From: Halosolutus gelatinilyticus
Lineage (GTDB): Archaea; Halobacteriota; Halobacteria; Halobacteriales; Natrialbaceae
Assembly (NCBI RefSeq): GCF_023028105.1
Contig: NZ_CP095491.1
Coordinates: 496,001 to 560,000, forward strand
Length of the DNA: 64,000 nucleotides
Direction of reading: 5' to 3'
Of the stretch, positions 44,556 to 53,562 are shown in pieces. Every line of letters starts with the position of its first letter. Position 1 is the first letter of the stretch. Under the pieces are notes generated by a model. That model ran no database searches, had not been told where the DNA came from, and worked only from the letters and a program-made list of their open reading frames with translations. A program made the translations under genes and the position numbers.

Positions 44556-45083
44556 ATGACCGAGACTCGACGACGGATACGCGATCGCATCCACGCGAAC
44601 GCCGGCATCCATTTCAACGAACTCGTCAGGGAGTCGGAGTTCGCGCCGGGACAGATCCAGTACCACGTCCGCCGACTGCTGGAAGACGACGAACTCGTTC
44701 GAAGCGAACACTACGGCCGAACCCACTACTATCCGCCCGGCTACGACGACTGGGAACGCGCCGCGCTCGCGCTGTTCCGCCGCGAAACGGCGCGGGAGAT
44801 CGTCGTGTACCTGATCGAGAACGAGTCCGTCGCCCCGGCGACCGTCGCCGACGACCTCGGAATCGCCCGCAGCACCCTGGAGTACCACCTCGATCGGCTG
44901 GTCGCCCACGACATCGTGGAGAAACGCTACGACGATCGCGATCGCGTCAGCCTCGCACTCGCGGCGCCGGAGCGGACCGCCCCGCTGCTCTCGATCGTCG
45001 AACCCACCGTACCGGACCGGCTGATCGATCGGTTCACCAGGCTGGTCGACGACCTCCTCGAATCCGATCGCCCCGCCGACTGA
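44556..45083 (+). CDS. Transcription regulator with two winged-helix domains
   Basis: The protein of 175 residues has two similar HTH units: GIHFNELVRESEFAPGQIQY (about 15-35) and VAPATVADDLGIARSTLEYH (about 95-115), each followed by a recognition-type LL/V-DDEL or HDIVEK strand. This tandem layout is common among haloarchaeal regulators. An ATG at 44487 in frame would add 23 residues; the later ATG is preferred because the HTH begins soon after it. Target genes are unknown; the divergent membrane protein is the nearest candidate. Confidence 0.75.
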   Translation: MTETRRRIRDRIHANAGIHFNELVRESEFAPGQIQYHVRRLLEDDELVRSEHYGRTHYYPPGYDDWERAALALFRRETAREIVVYLIENESVAPATVADDLGIARSTLEYHLDRLVAHDIVEKRYDDRDRVSLALAAPERTAPLLSIVEPTVPDRLIDRFTRLVDDLLESDRPAD

Positions 45084-45215
45084 CGCCGCGCCGCGACGGC
45101 CCGTCGCTTCTCCCGGTTCAGTTTCAGTCCCGCCGTCTCGATCGACCGCCGAGCACCCGATCGCCGACCTGCGAATCGCGAACACTTAGTACAGTGGGTT
45201 TCAACACACACGACT

Positions 45216-46145
45216 ATGGGATTCGACGAGATGGACGTCGACACGATCTGGATGGACGGCGAGTTCGTCGACTGGGACGACGCGCAGATTCACGTGCTCA
45301 CCCACGGACTCCACTACGGCACCGGCGTCTTCGAGGGCGCGCGCTGTTACGACACCGCGGAGGGCCCCGCGATCTTCCGCTGGGAGGAACACCTCGATCG
45401 GCTCTTCGAGTCGGCCAAACCCTACGAGATGGACATCGGCTTCTCCAAGGAGGAACTGACCGAGGCGACGAAGGAACTCATCCGCCGCCAGGAACTGCCC
45501 TCCTGTTACATCCGCCCGATCGCCTTCTACGGCTACAACTCGCTGGGCGTGAGCCCGCAGGACTGCCCCACCAAGACGGCGATCGCCGTCTGGCCGTGGG
45601 GCGCCTACCTCGGAGAGGACGCCCTCGAGAACGGCATCGAGGTGATGATCTCCTCGTGGCGCAAACACTCCTCCAGCCAGATCCCGACGAACGCGAAGAC
45701 GACCGGCCTCTACGTCAACAGCCTGCTGGCCGGCGAAGAAGCCCGCCGCCACGGCTACGCCGAGGCGATCGTCCTCAACAAGGAGGGCCACGTCGCGGAA
45801 GGCCCCGGCGAGAACATCTTCCTCGTCCGCGACGGCGAACTCTACACGCCCGGCCTCTCCGAGTCGATCCTCGACGGCATCACCCGCGACACCGTGATCA
45901 CGATCGCCGAAGACATGGGGTACACGGTCCACGACAACGTCACGATCTCGCGGGGCGAACTCCACACCGCCGACGAACTATTCTTCACCGGTTCCGCGGC
46001 CGAGGTCACGCCCATCCGGAAGGTCGACAACGTCGTCGTCGGCGACGGCTCCCGCGGCCCCGTCACCGAGGACATCCAGTCGGCGTTCTTCGACGTGGTC
46101 GAGCGCAAGACCGACGACTACGGCGAGTGGTTCGAATACGTCTAA
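45216..46145 (+). CDS. ilvE: Branched-chain amino acid aminotransferase
   Basis: The 309-residue class IV PLP enzyme transfers amino groups to the keto acids of Leu, Ile and Val. It shows HGLHYGTGVFEGARC, the PLP Lys in NAKTTGLYVN, and EAIVLNKEGHVAEGPGENIF. Length is standard. CTTAGTA at 45185-45191 fits a TATA box for a leaderless start. A strong hairpin lies 17 bases after the stop and may terminate transcription. Confidence 0.95.
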   Translation: MGFDEMDVDTIWMDGEFVDWDDAQIHVLTHGLHYGTGVFEGARCYDTAEGPAIFRWEEHLDRLFESAKPYEMDIGFSKEELTEATKELIRRQELPSCYIRPIAFYGYNSLGVSPQDCPTKTAIAVWPWGAYLGEDALENGIEVMISSWRKHSSSQIPTNAKTTGLYVNSLLAGEEARRHGYAEAIVLNKEGHVAEGPGENIFLVRDGELYTPGLSESILDGITRDTVITIAEDMGYTVHDNVTISRGELHTADELFFTGSAAEVTPIRKVDNVVVGDGSRGPVTEDIQSAFFDVVERKTDDYGEWFEYV

Positions 46146-46161
46146 CAACCTTTTACTCTGC

Positions 46162-46186
46162 GTGCGGTCGCCTCTGGCGACCGCAC
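46162..46186. repeat. Perfect 11-bp hairpin after ilvE, possible terminator
   Basis: Arms GTGCGGTCGCC and GGCGACCGCAC enclose a TCT loop. It follows CTTTTAC after the ilvE stop. It is the first of three perfect palindromes in 200 bases. Confidence 0.6.
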
Positions 46187-46226
46187 TCGGCAAAACGTTG
46201 ATGAAAAGCACTCCTCCCTCCGTTTC

Positions 46227-46245
46227 ATGCGCTCTCCGAGCGCAT
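46227..46245. repeat. Perfect 8-bp hairpin
   Basis: Arms ATGCGCTC and GAGCGCAT with loop TCC, second palindrome of the cluster between ilvE and the lipoprotein gene. Confidence 0.55.
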
Positions 46246-46333
46246 TCCACATCGGTCGTCGGCCCGCTCGCTCACCCTGCGGGTTCGCTCGCGGTATGAT
46301 TCCCTCGAACAACAGCCTGACCTTCCCCGGATC

Positions 46334-46362
46334 GCGTGCTCGCCCCACCAGGGCGAGCACGC
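46334..46362. repeat. Perfect 12-bp hairpin
   Basis: Arms GCGTGCTCGCCC and GGGCGAGCACGC with a five-base loop (CACCA). Third palindrome of the cluster, 31 bases before the end of the convergent lipoprotein gene. Between 46245 and 46334 lies a Ser/Arg-codon-like tract (GCTCGCTCACCCTGCGGG) of the type scattered in haloarchaeal intergenic DNA. Confidence 0.6.
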
Positions 46363-46393
46363 TCACGGCTGCGGCTTTCTACGGACCCGGACA

Positions 46394-46849
46394 TCACTCC
46401 TCAGTACTGATCTCGACCCGAAGATCATCGCCGTCCTGCAGTTCGTATTCGGCCGGATCGACCGCCTCATCGTTGACGTAGAACGCGACGTCGGTGCCGG
46501 AGTCGGCCGAATCGTACGTCTCCCCGTCGATCGTCAGGGCGCGGTCTCCGTTCGACTCCTCGTACTCGAAGTGGGGGAGAAGATCGAGCCCTTCCGCGAA
46601 CGTCACCGGCTTCTCGCCTTCCATGTACCAGTGTTCGTCCCCCTCGTGGAGGTGAAACGCCATCGAGTGGTTCTCGGCGTGTTCGGCCTGGAACCGATCG
46701 GCGGAGAGATCGACCGAGTCGTCGTCGACGACGACCGCGATGTCGCCGCTGCCGTGCAGTTCGACGTGGTCGTCGTCACCGAGCATCGACGAACAGCCGC
46801 TCAGGAACGCGAGACTCGAGATCGTAGCGATGACGGCTCGTCGCTTCAT
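46394..46849 (-). CDS. Lipoprotein of unknown function
   Basis: The protein of 151 residues starts MKRRAVIATISSLAFLSGC, a signal peptide with a lipobox (LSGC), so it should be lipid-anchored on the outside of the cell. The mature part is acidic and contains AEHAENHSMAFHLHEGDEHW, a His-rich stretch that might bind metal. I start at 46849 as it begins the signal peptide; an ATG at 46876 would add nine residues. Family not recognised. It is convergent with ilvE. Confidence 0.75.
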   Translation of the reverse strand: MKRRAVIATISSLAFLSGCSSMLGDDDHVELHGSGDIAVVVDDDSVDLSADRFQAEHAENHSMAFHLHEGDEHWYMEGEKPVTFAEGLDLLPHFEYEESNGDRALTIDGETYDSADSGTDVAFYVNDEAVDPAEYELQDGDDLRVEISTEE

Positions 46850-46930
46850 ACGCGGGTGGAGGGACCCGCCGTTCAAAACGTGTCCGTTCCACTCCCGCGA
46901 TTCCGGAACCGCCGTTCCGATCGCCTACCG

Positions 46931-47620
46931 CTAGTCGTCCGTTCCTTTCGCCGCTGACTCGTCGACGACGTCGATCGAGACGCCCGCGTCCATCCGGTTT
47001 CGATTGGCGTCGCCGAACCCGGCGCTGAGTACGCGGGTGAGCGCGTCCTCGACGTCCTCGTCGAGTTCGCTGATGTCCTCGGGGTTGGCTTCGACGACGA
47101 ATCCGGTCGTGATGTTCGGCGATGTCGGGAGAAAGAGCACCTCCCTGCCGTCTTCGGACGTCTTTCCGGTCTTGAACGCCGTCATCCGGAGGCCGTCCCA
47201 GACCTCGATCTTGACCGGCTTCTGAAGCGATTCCTGCTCTCCGAAGGCCGTCTCGGCGGCCATCTTGGAGGCGTTGTAGACCACGCGAACTACGGGGACG
47301 CGGTTGGCGACGTCGTCGACGACGCGCTCGACGAGGCTGCCGACCGTCGTCCGCATCAAGTAGCCGACGGAGAAGGTGAGAATGATGAAGACGGTGAGCG
47401 CGACGATCACGCGGAGGAACTGTGCGAGGTGTGCGCGAGTTTGGTCGAAACCGTCCCACGGGAGCAACGGCTCGAGCGTCGACCCCTCGAGGCCCAGACC
47501 CGGAGTCACCCCGGCGACGATGCCGTAGAGCCAGAGGATGACGTAGAACGTGATGAGGATCGGACCGAGGACGATCAGCCCACTCGCGAAGTCCCGCTTC
47601 CACGAACCCATGTACTGCAC
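46931..47620 (-). CDS. DUF502 family membrane protein
   Basis: The 229-residue protein has the DUF502 opening WKRDFASGLIVLGPILITFY, a second hydrophobic segment at about 65-90, and a soluble beta-rich remainder (VFLPTSPNITTGFVVEANPEDI). DUF502 proteins are widespread; one plant member is involved in organelle or vesicle trafficking, with no proven archaeal role. An ATG three codons later is an equal start choice. It lies 30 bases downstream of the proline dehydrogenase gene and may be in its operon. Confidence 0.85.
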   Translation of the reverse strand: MQYMGSWKRDFASGLIVLGPILITFYVILWLYGIVAGVTPGLGLEGSTLEPLLPWDGFDQTRAHLAQFLRVIVALTVFIILTFSVGYLMRTTVGSLVERVVDDVANRVPVVRVVYNASKMAAETAFGEQESLQKPVKIEVWDGLRMTAFKTGKTSEDGREVLFLPTSPNITTGFVVEANPEDISELDEDVEDALTRVLSAGFGDANRNRMDAGVSIDVVDESAAKGTDD

Positions 47621-47650
47621 CTCTCACTACGGGGTAATGAGCCCTTCCCT

Positions 47651-48538
47651 TTACCGCCCGACGACGGCCCGTACGGCGAACCAGAGGTTTTCCTTCCGCT
47701 CCATCACGCGCCGATAGAAGTACGACTTCCAGCGACCACCGTAGGGGACGTACTGCCAGACCTCGTACTCGTCGGCGAGCTCCTCCTGGGCGTCTTCACG
47801 AACGCCCATCAGCATCTGGACCTCGAACGGCGTCCCGTACTTCTGGTGGAGTTCGATCGCCCGGTCGATCATCGCGGGATCGTGACTGCCGACCGCGATG
47901 CCGCCGTCGAAGTGCTCGAACGCGTACTCCAGCAGCGCCTCGTACTCGCGGTCGACCGCCGCCTTGTCTTTGTAGGCGATTTCGGCCGGTTCGTCGTAGG
48001 CTCCCTTGACGAACCGGACCTTGCCGGGAACGTCGGCGAGCCGTTCGACGTCGTCCCGGGTGCGTTTGAGGTTCGCCTGGACGCAGACGCCGACGCCAGC
48101 GCCGGACCCGCCGTCCGACGTGGATCGCGTTCCGCCGGAACGCTCACCGCCGCCGTGTTTCCGGGCGAGGGCTTCGAACGCGTCGAGCGTCGCGTCGGTC
48201 GTCGTGTGATCTTCCATGTCGATCCAGACGAAGACGTCCTCCTCGACCGCCGAATCGACGATCGCGGTGACCTCCTCGCGAAACACGTCCTCGCCGAGGT
48301 CGAGTCCCAGTTGCGAGGGCTTGACCGAGATGCACGCGTCGAGGCCCGAGGAGGCGATGTCGGCGGCGAGCGATCGGTACGTCGCGGCGTCGGCGTCGAC
48401 GGGATCGCGATCGTTGTAGTGTTCGCCCAGCAGGTTGACGATCGCCTTCAGGTTGCGATCGTTCAACTGCCGTACGTGGTCGAGCGCCTCGGCCGGCGTC
48501 TCTCCGGCGACGAACCGGTTTGCGATCGGTGGGATCAT
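47651..48538 (-). CDS. Proline dehydrogenase
   Basis: The protein of 295 residues is the FAD-dependent TIM-barrel enzyme that oxidises proline to pyrroline-5-carboxylate. Landmarks are SVKPSQLGLDLG, VWIDMEDH, VRFVKGAYDEPAEIAYK, GSHDPAMID and YVPYGGRWKSYFYRR with the substrate-binding Arg pair near the end. I start at MIPPIANRF (48538). A Gly/Ser/Arg-rich insertion (about residues 130-150) interrupts the barrel between EALARKHGG and VCVQANLKR. The P5C dehydrogenase gene is not in the window. Confidence 0.92.
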   Translation of the reverse strand: MIPPIANRFVAGETPAEALDHVRQLNDRNLKAIVNLLGEHYNDRDPVDADAATYRSLAADIASSGLDACISVKPSQLGLDLGEDVFREEVTAIVDSAVEEDVFVWIDMEDHTTTDATLDAFEALARKHGGGERSGGTRSTSDGGSGAGVGVCVQANLKRTRDDVERLADVPGKVRFVKGAYDEPAEIAYKDKAAVDREYEALLEYAFEHFDGGIAVGSHDPAMIDRAIELHQKYGTPFEVQMLMGVREDAQEELADEYEVWQYVPYGGRWKSYFYRRVMERKENLWFAVRAVVGR

Positions 48539-48633
48539 ACAGCGATTTTGTAAGGCGACCACTAAGGCAGTTAGTGATTGTGCTCGCCGCTCACATCGGT
48601 TCCGACGGCCGGCGGCGCGGACAAACCACCGCC

Positions 48634-48640
48634 GGTTAAG
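48634..48640 (+). promoter_or_regulatory. TATA box of carS
   Basis: GGTTAAG about 27 bases before the ATG at 48665 predicts a leaderless message. Confidence 0.4.
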
Positions 48641-48664
48641 ACATCGGGGTTCGTCGCGGCCGAT

Positions 48665-49210
48665 ATGGCAGTGATCGAGACGATCGTCGTCGCCTTCTGG
48701 GCGATGTTACCCGCGTACGTCCCCAACAACGCCGCGGTGCTGGCCGGCGGTGGTCGGCCGATCGACGGCGGCCGAACGTGGGACGGCAAGCGGGTCCTCG
48801 GAGACGGAAAAACGTGGCGTGGAACGGCCGCGGGCATTCTCGCCGGACTGGCGCTCGCGGCCGTCCTGTCGGTTCTCGCGGACGACGTCAGCGCGGCGAT
48901 CGGGGTCGACGTCCCGGCGTTCGAACCGCTGGCCGCGATCGGACTCGCCACCGGGGCGATGCTGGGCGACATCCTCGCGTCGTTCCTCAAGCGACGGACC
49001 GGTCGCCAGCGCGGAGCGATGTTCCCCGGGCTCGATCAGCTGGATTTCGTCGTCGTCTCGCTCCCGCTGACGGCCCTGCTCGCGACAGGCTGGTTCCGCG
49101 AAGTGTTCACGTGGGACGTGGTCCTCGTCGTGGTCGTCCTCACGCCCGTCCTGCACGTGGCGACGAACGTGATCGCGTACAAGCTGGGACTGAAGAACGA
49201 ACCCTGGTGA
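48665..49210 (+). CDS. carS: CDP-2,3-bis-(O-geranylgeranyl)-sn-glycerol synthase (CarS)
   Basis: The protein of 181 residues has five or so membrane segments. It activates archaeal ether lipid precursors with CTP. The family landmarks are AYVPNNAAVLAGGGRPIDGG, VLGDGKTWRGTAAG, GDILASFLKRR and the CDP-binding-type MFPGLDQLDFV. I start at 48665 because an upstream ATG adds non-coding-like residues. Confidence 0.93.
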   Translation: MAVIETIVVAFWAMLPAYVPNNAAVLAGGGRPIDGGRTWDGKRVLGDGKTWRGTAAGILAGLALAAVLSVLADDVSAAIGVDVPAFEPLAAIGLATGAMLGDILASFLKRRTGRQRGAMFPGLDQLDFVVVSLPLTALLATGWFREVFTWDVVLVVVVLTPVLHVATNVIAYKLGLKNEPW

Positions 49211-49462
49211 TCGGGCGACGATCGCGACGCGGCCCGGAACTCGTTCTCCGGGAACAGTCCCGGCTTCGGTCTGACCGCTGATCTCGTACTACTCGTCGAG
49301 CGCGGCGCCGGTTCCGTCGAGTTCGAGCGGCGCTTCGTCGCGGGTATCTTGCAGACGACACTGCCGTCGGTGAGCGCCGTTCGATTCTCTCGCTCGACGA
49401 GCGGCCGCGTACGCGCGACGGCGCAAAAGGCCGAGCGGATCCCCGCGGGAGGGCACCCCCTA

Positions 49463-49515
49463 TCCGGATGCGATTGTCATGTGTATCCTCTCCGGATACG
49501 ATTATCGTGTGTATC
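49463..49515 (+). repeat. Two 25-base direct repeats upstream of the aminotransferase
   Basis: Copies at 49463-49487 and 49491-49515 read TCCGGATRCGATTRTC then RTGTGTATC, with three differences in 25. Their starts are 28 bases apart. They lie about 110-160 bases upstream of the ATG and look like paired binding sites for a regulator. Confidence 0.65.
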
Positions 49516-49593
49516 GGTACTCGTTCTCGAGTTCTCCGCCGCGGCCCGGGTTCGATATCTGTGTATGTATTATATGGTTATTGTGGACAAACT

Positions 49594-49600
49594 ATTTATT
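49594..49600 (+). promoter_or_regulatory. TATA box of the class III aminotransferase
   Basis: TTTATTA centred 26 bases before the ATG at 49623; leaderless transcript predicted. Confidence 0.5.
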
Positions 49601-49622
49601 ACTGTTTCGCCTGGCCTTACGT

Positions 49623-51005
49623 ATGACGGCAGGCCCACCGATCGAAGACCTACACTACGAGGAAGCGCCGAAGGTCGACAGCGTTCCCGGGCCGCGGTCC
49701 CGGGAACTGCTCGAAAAACAGCGCGAGATCGACAGCAGCGCCGTCGCCTACCCCGACGACATCCCCGTCGCCTTCGAGGAGGGCAGCGGCGCGACCGTTC
49801 GCGACGTCGACGGCAACGCGTACATCGACATGTTCGCGGGGATCGGCGTGCTCAACGTCGGCCACGCGAACCCCTACGTGCTCGAGGCCGTCCACGAGCA
49901 GGCGGACAAACTGGTGCACACGGTCGACTTCCCGACCGACGCGCGCCTCGAGTTGATCGAAAAACTCGACGAGATCGCCCCCGACGGACTTCGAGGATCC
50001 AACAAGGTCGTCTTCGGCGGTCCCACCGGCAGCGACGCGATCGAGGCGTCGATCAAGCTCGCCAAGTACAACACCGGCGGCGACGGCCTCATCGCGTTCC
50101 GCGGGTCCTACCACGGCGCGACGACCGGCGCGATGAGCGTCACCTCCAACACGAAGTTCAAGGGCCACTACACGCCACTGCTCTCGGACGTCGTGCACGC
50201 GCCCTACCCGTACCCGGTCCACATGGGAAAAGATCCGCAGGAAGCGGTCGACCACGCCCTCGAGGAGGTGCAGGCGATCGTCGAGGATCCGTACGGCGGC
50301 CTCGCCAACCCCGCCGGCATCTTCGTCGAACCGATCCAGGGCGAGGGCGGCGTCGTGACCCCTCCGGAGGGGTTCCTGCAGGGGCTTCGCGACATCGCCG
50401 ACGACAACGACATCCCGCTCGTCTTCGACGAGATCCAGAGCGGATTCGGCCGCACCGGCGAGTGGTGGGCCAGCGACTGGGCGGGCGTGACGCCCGACGC
50501 GATGACCTCCGCCAAAGCGCTCGGCGGCGTCGGATTTCCGCTGTCGGCGACGATCTACCACGAGGATCTCGACACGTGGGGAGCGGGCGACCACGCCGGC
50601 ACCTACCGCGGTCACGTGGTCGCGATGCGGGCCGGGACTCGCGCGATCGAGTACATCCAGGAACGCGACCTGCTGGCCCACGCCCGCGAACTCGGCGAGT
50701 ACATTCAGGACCGGCTGAACGAAGCGGCCGAGGAGACCGATCGGCTCGTCGACGTGCGCGGACGGGGCCTGTTCATCGGCGCCGAGTTCGTCGACGCGGA
50801 CGGCGCCCCGGACGGCGACCTCGTCGACGCCATCCAGCAGTACTGTTTCGAGCGCGGCGTCCTCGTCTGGACCGCTGGCCGGCACGGTAGCATCCTTCGA
50901 CTCCTGCCGCCGCTCGTGCTCACGCACGACCTCGCCGAGACGGCCCTGGACGTCATCGTAGACGCGATCGAACACGCGACCGAAGAGGCCGCACAAACCG
51001 CCTGA
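49623..51005 (+). CDS. Class III aminotransferase
   Basis: The protein of 460 residues is a fold-type I PLP aminotransferase of the acetylornithine/4-aminobutyrate/diaminobutyrate group. It has [19 protein letters not shown] for PLP phosphate binding, [16 protein letters not shown] and the Schiff-base Lys298 in TSAKALGG. The ATG at 49623 is preferred because a TATA box is 26 bases before it. It should transfer an omega- or side-chain amino group to 2-oxoglutarate or pyruvate; 2,4-diaminobutyrate-type substrates are possible. RidA follows after 24 bases, which fits an imine by-product. Confidence 0.88.
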   Translation: MTAGPPIEDLHYEEAPKVDSVPGPRSRELLEKQREIDSSAVAYPDDIPVAFEEGSGATVRDVDGNAYIDMFAGIGVLNVGHANPYVLEAVHEQADKLVHTVDFPTDARLELIEKLDEIAPDGLRGSNKVVFGGPTGSDAIEASIKLAKYNTGGDGLIAFRGSYHGATTGAMSVTSNTKFKGHYTPLLSDVVHAPYPYPVHMGKDPQEAVDHALEEVQAIVEDPYGGLANPAGIFVEPIQGEGGVVTPPEGFLQGLRDIADDNDIPLVFDEIQSGFGRTGEWWASDWAGVTPDAMTSAKALGGVGFPLSATIYHEDLDTWGAGDHAGTYRGHVVAMRAGTRAIEYIQERDLLAHARELGEYIQDRLNEAAEETDRLVDVRGRGLFIGAEFVDADGAPDGDLVDAIQQYCFERGVLVWTAGRHGSILRLLPPLVLTHDLAETALDVIVDAIEHATEEAAQTA

Positions 51006-51029
51006 CCGGACGGAAACCCGACGCACACC

Positions 51030-51416
51030 ATGACCGACGCACATCCCGTCGAAACCGACGACGCACCGAACTCCGACAATCCGTACTCGCAGGGTATCCG
51101 CACCGGCGACACGCTCTACGTCTCCGGTTACGGGCCGGTCGATCCGGCGACGGGCGAGGCCGTCGACGGCGATATTCGAGACCAGACCGATCGCGTGCTC
51201 GACAACGTCGCCGCGGTCGTCGACGAGGCCGGCGGCGACGGACTCGACGATGTCGTGAAGGTCACCGTTTACCTCACCGATCTCGAGGATTACGAGCACG
51301 TCAACGAGGCCTACGGCGCGCGGTTCGGCGAGGACCCGCCGGCCAGAGTCTGCGTGGAGGTCTCGCGGCTTCCCGAGGACGTCCGCGTCGAGATGGACGC
51401 GATCGCCGTCTGCTGA
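51030..51416 (+). CDS. ridA: RidA-family deaminase
   Basis: The 128-residue protein hydrolyses reactive enamine/imine intermediates released by PLP enzymes. Landmarks are NPYSQGIRTGDTLYVSGYGP and the Arg in PPARVCVEVSRLPEDVRVEMDAIA. Most active members have that Arg near residue 107. It is 24 bases after the aminotransferase, so probably co-transcribed. Confidence 0.9.
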   Translation: MTDAHPVETDDAPNSDNPYSQGIRTGDTLYVSGYGPVDPATGEAVDGDIRDQTDRVLDNVAAVVDEAGGDGLDDVVKVTVYLTDLEDYEHVNEAYGARFGEDPPARVCVEVSRLPEDVRVEMDAIAVC

Positions 51417-51491
51417 TCGACCCGCTTCTCGTGGCGTATCGCTCTCCCGTCACACCCGGACCGCCGATCGGATATCCCGTTCGTACGGAGT

Positions 51492-51503
51492 ACACGATTA
51501 TCG
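51492..51503 (+). promoter_or_regulatory. Shared 12-base element near the amidohydrolase promoter
   Basis: ACACGATTATCG here matches the reverse complement ACACGATAATCG of 49499-49510 in the second upstream repeat, 11 of 12 bases. It is just upstream of the TATA GATTAAG (51509-51515). Confidence 0.35.
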
Positions 51504-51508
51504 ATCAC

Positions 51509-51515
51509 GATTAAG
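51509..51515 (+). promoter_or_regulatory. TATA box of the amidohydrolase gene at 51541
   Basis: GATTAAG centred about 29 bases before the GTG at 51541; leaderless start predicted. Confidence 0.45.
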
Positions 51516-51540
51516 TAGTTCCTGGTCATAGACCCGGGGA

Positions 51541-52824
51541 GTGATGGCATTCGACGGACGCGAACGGCTGCGCGACCTCCGGCGGGAGTTCCACCGATAC
51601 CCCGAACCCGGCTGGCGGGAGTACCGGACCACGGGCCGGATCGTCGACGAACTCGAGCGGATCGGGGTCGACGAGATCGCGGTCGGCCGCGAGGCGCTCG
51701 CCTCCGATGCGCGGATGGCCGTCCCCGACGCCGAGGAACTCGAGCCCTGGTTCGAACGCGCACGCGGGGCCGGCGTCCGATCGGACGTGCTCGAGCGAAC
51801 CGCCGACGGTCACACGGGGGTCGTCGCCGTCGTCGAGCAGGGCGAGGGCCCCTCGGTCGGGCTGCGCGTCGACATGGACGGGATCTCGTTGCGGGAGTCC
51901 GACGAACCCGGCCACCGACCGGCGGACGAGGGCTTTCGCTCCGAGCACGACGGCTACATGCACGCCTGCGGCCACGACGCGCACGTCGCGATCGGGCTGG
52001 GCGCGGTCGAGGCGATCAAGGCGAGCGAGTTTGCGGGGACGTTCACGGTGTTTTTCCAGCCGGCCGAGGAGATCTCCGGCGGCGGCAAGGCGATGGCCGA
52101 GGGCGGCTACCTCGACGGCGTCGAGTACCTGCTCGCGGTCCACATCGGACTCAACAATCCGACGGGGACCGTCATCGCCGGCGTCGAGAAACCGCTCGCC
52201 ATGGCGCACCTGACGGTGACGTTCGAGGGGGCGAGCGCGCACGCGGGCAAGGCGCCGAACGAAGGGGCGAACGCGATGCAGGCGATGGCGACCGCGGTGC
52301 AGAACGCGTACGCGATCCCGCGCCACGCCGACGGGATGACCCGGGTGAACTTCGGTCGGGTCGACGGCGGGACCGCGAGCAACGTCATCGCCGAGGAGAT
52401 CACGCTCGAAGGCGAGGTCCGCGGGGAGACGACGGCGCTCATGGAGTACGTGCGGACGGAACTCGAGCGCGTACTGTACGCCGCCGCGGAGATGCACGAC
52501 TGCGACGTCACGCCCCGGATGATCAGCGAATCGCCGCGGGTCGATAGCGACCCCGAACTCCGCGACCTCGTGAGCTCCGTCGCGAAACGGGTCCCCGGCG
52601 TCGACACCGTGCTGCCGAGCGCGGAGTTCGGCGTCAGCGAAGACGTGACGTACCTGATGGATCGCGTCCAGAGCGAGGGCGGGCTGGCCTCGTACCTGCT
52701 CGTCGGCACCGACCACCCGACGAATCACCACACGCCGACGTTCGACGTAGACGAAGCGAGCCTGGGGATCGGCGTCTCGGTCCTCGCGGACGCCGCCGTC
52801 GAACTCTCCCGTCGACACCCGTAA
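51541..52824 (+). CDS. AbgA-like M20-family amidohydrolase, copy 1
   Basis: The 427-residue metallo-hydrolase (GTG start; ATG at 51544 is the alternative) has the metal-site motif MHACGHDAH near residue 140, FFQPAEE near 172 and SNVIAEE with the dimerisation domain in between. The N-terminal part (HPEPGWREYRTT, then REALASDARMAVPD and WFERARGAG) matches E. coli AbgA of aminobenzoyl-glutamate hydrolase more than plain hippurate hydrolases. It should cleave an amide bond of an acylated amino acid. It is a paralogue of 58747-60027. Confidence 0.88.
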   Translation: MMAFDGRERLRDLRREFHRYPEPGWREYRTTGRIVDELERIGVDEIAVGREALASDARMAVPDAEELEPWFERARGAGVRSDVLERTADGHTGVVAVVEQGEGPSVGLRVDMDGISLRESDEPGHRPADEGFRSEHDGYMHACGHDAHVAIGLGAVEAIKASEFAGTFTVFFQPAEEISGGGKAMAEGGYLDGVEYLLAVHIGLNNPTGTVIAGVEKPLAMAHLTVTFEGASAHAGKAPNEGANAMQAMATAVQNAYAIPRHADGMTRVNFGRVDGGTASNVIAEEITLEGEVRGETTALMEYVRTELERVLYAAAEMHDCDVTPRMISESPRVDSDPELRDLVSSVAKRVPGVDTVLPSAEFGVSEDVTYLMDRVQSEGGLASYLLVGTDHPTNHHTPTFDVDEASLGIGVSVLADAAVELSRRHP

Positions 52825-52914
52825 CTCCGGCCGACGACCGGCGAAAACCGTTCGGTGACGTGTCGAATTCGTTCGATCAGAAGTGTTAATTCGCGAGGTG
52901 CCCGTGTTCCCTGT

Positions 52915-53562
52915 ATGAGTCAGGACGACGTGCCGGAGTCGCTCCGGACGGCAGCGGACTCCGATCGGCCCCGCGGGATCCTCACACCGTCCGATCGCGA
53001 CTTCCTGCTCGGTCGGAAGACGGACTACACCGATCACTCCAAAAAACAGAAACGAAACCGCATTCGGCGCCGCGTGCGGAACGCGATACTCGATTTCAGC
53101 ATCCTCTTCGAATACATGGAAGACCGGGACCGAAAGACGGTCTTCGACCCCGACGACGACGAACGCGACGCGTACACGCAGGGTATCACGGACATGCTCG
53201 CGTTTCTCCACCTCGGGACGATGGGGTACTACACGCCGTTCAAGGACATGCTCTCCGAGGGCGTCGGCAAGGCCGAACAGCGACTCGCCGGCTCGAACTA
53301 CCGGATGGTTAACGTCGAGTTCAACGTCGACCCGGTCGGTCAGATCGACGTCGACGAGGTGATCGAGAAGCTCGAAAACGAGGAGTTCGCCCAGCTGACC
53401 GACGAGGAGCTTCGGGCGTTCGTCCGCCTGTTGACCATGTCCGACGACTTCTCCCCGGAGGCGACGCGCGAGGATATCAAGGATCGCGTCGACGAGTACG
53501 CCCGGAACGTAAACGAGAGCGCCGAATCCCGTGAACAGCGACTCAAGGAGCTGACGAACTGA
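52915..53562 (+). CDS. Conserved-looking soluble protein, unknown function
   Basis: The protein of 215 residues is highly charged. It starts MSQDDVPESLRTAADSDR, has the basic stretch KKQKRNRIRRRVRNAILDF (about 44-62), then a helical domain with a conserved-looking LTDEELRAFVRLLTMSDDF and an acidic coiled-coil-like tail. No transmembrane segment. GTTAATT (52885-52891) is about 27 bases before the ATG, so it is leaderless and separately controlled. I cannot assign a family; nucleic acid binding is possible from the basic patch. Confidence 0.75.
   Translation: MSQDDVPESLRTAADSDRPRGILTPSDRDFLLGRKTDYTDHSKKQKRNRIRRRVRNAILDFSILFEYMEDRDRKTVFDPDDDERDAYTQGITDMLAFLHLGTMGYYTPFKDMLSEGVGKAEQRLAGSNYRMVNVEFNVDPVGQIDVDEVIEKLENEEFAQLTDEELRAFVRLLTMSDDFSPEATREDIKDRVDEYARNVNESAESREQRLKELTN

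Larger units (their letters stand above)
49211..49622. other. Intergenic region with direct repeats and a possible gene remnant
   Basis: The 412-base region has no intact gene. At its left side, a minus-strand frame ending at a TAG at 49289-49291 reads RLQDTRDEAPLELDGTGAAL with good third-position bias; it may be the tail of a lost gene. The centre holds a 25-base direct repeat and the right end becomes AT-rich with the promoter of the aminotransferase. Confidence 0.5.

Noticed and set aside
49463-49515. CRISPR array
   Set aside because: Only two repeat copies, with a three-base spacer and no cas genes.
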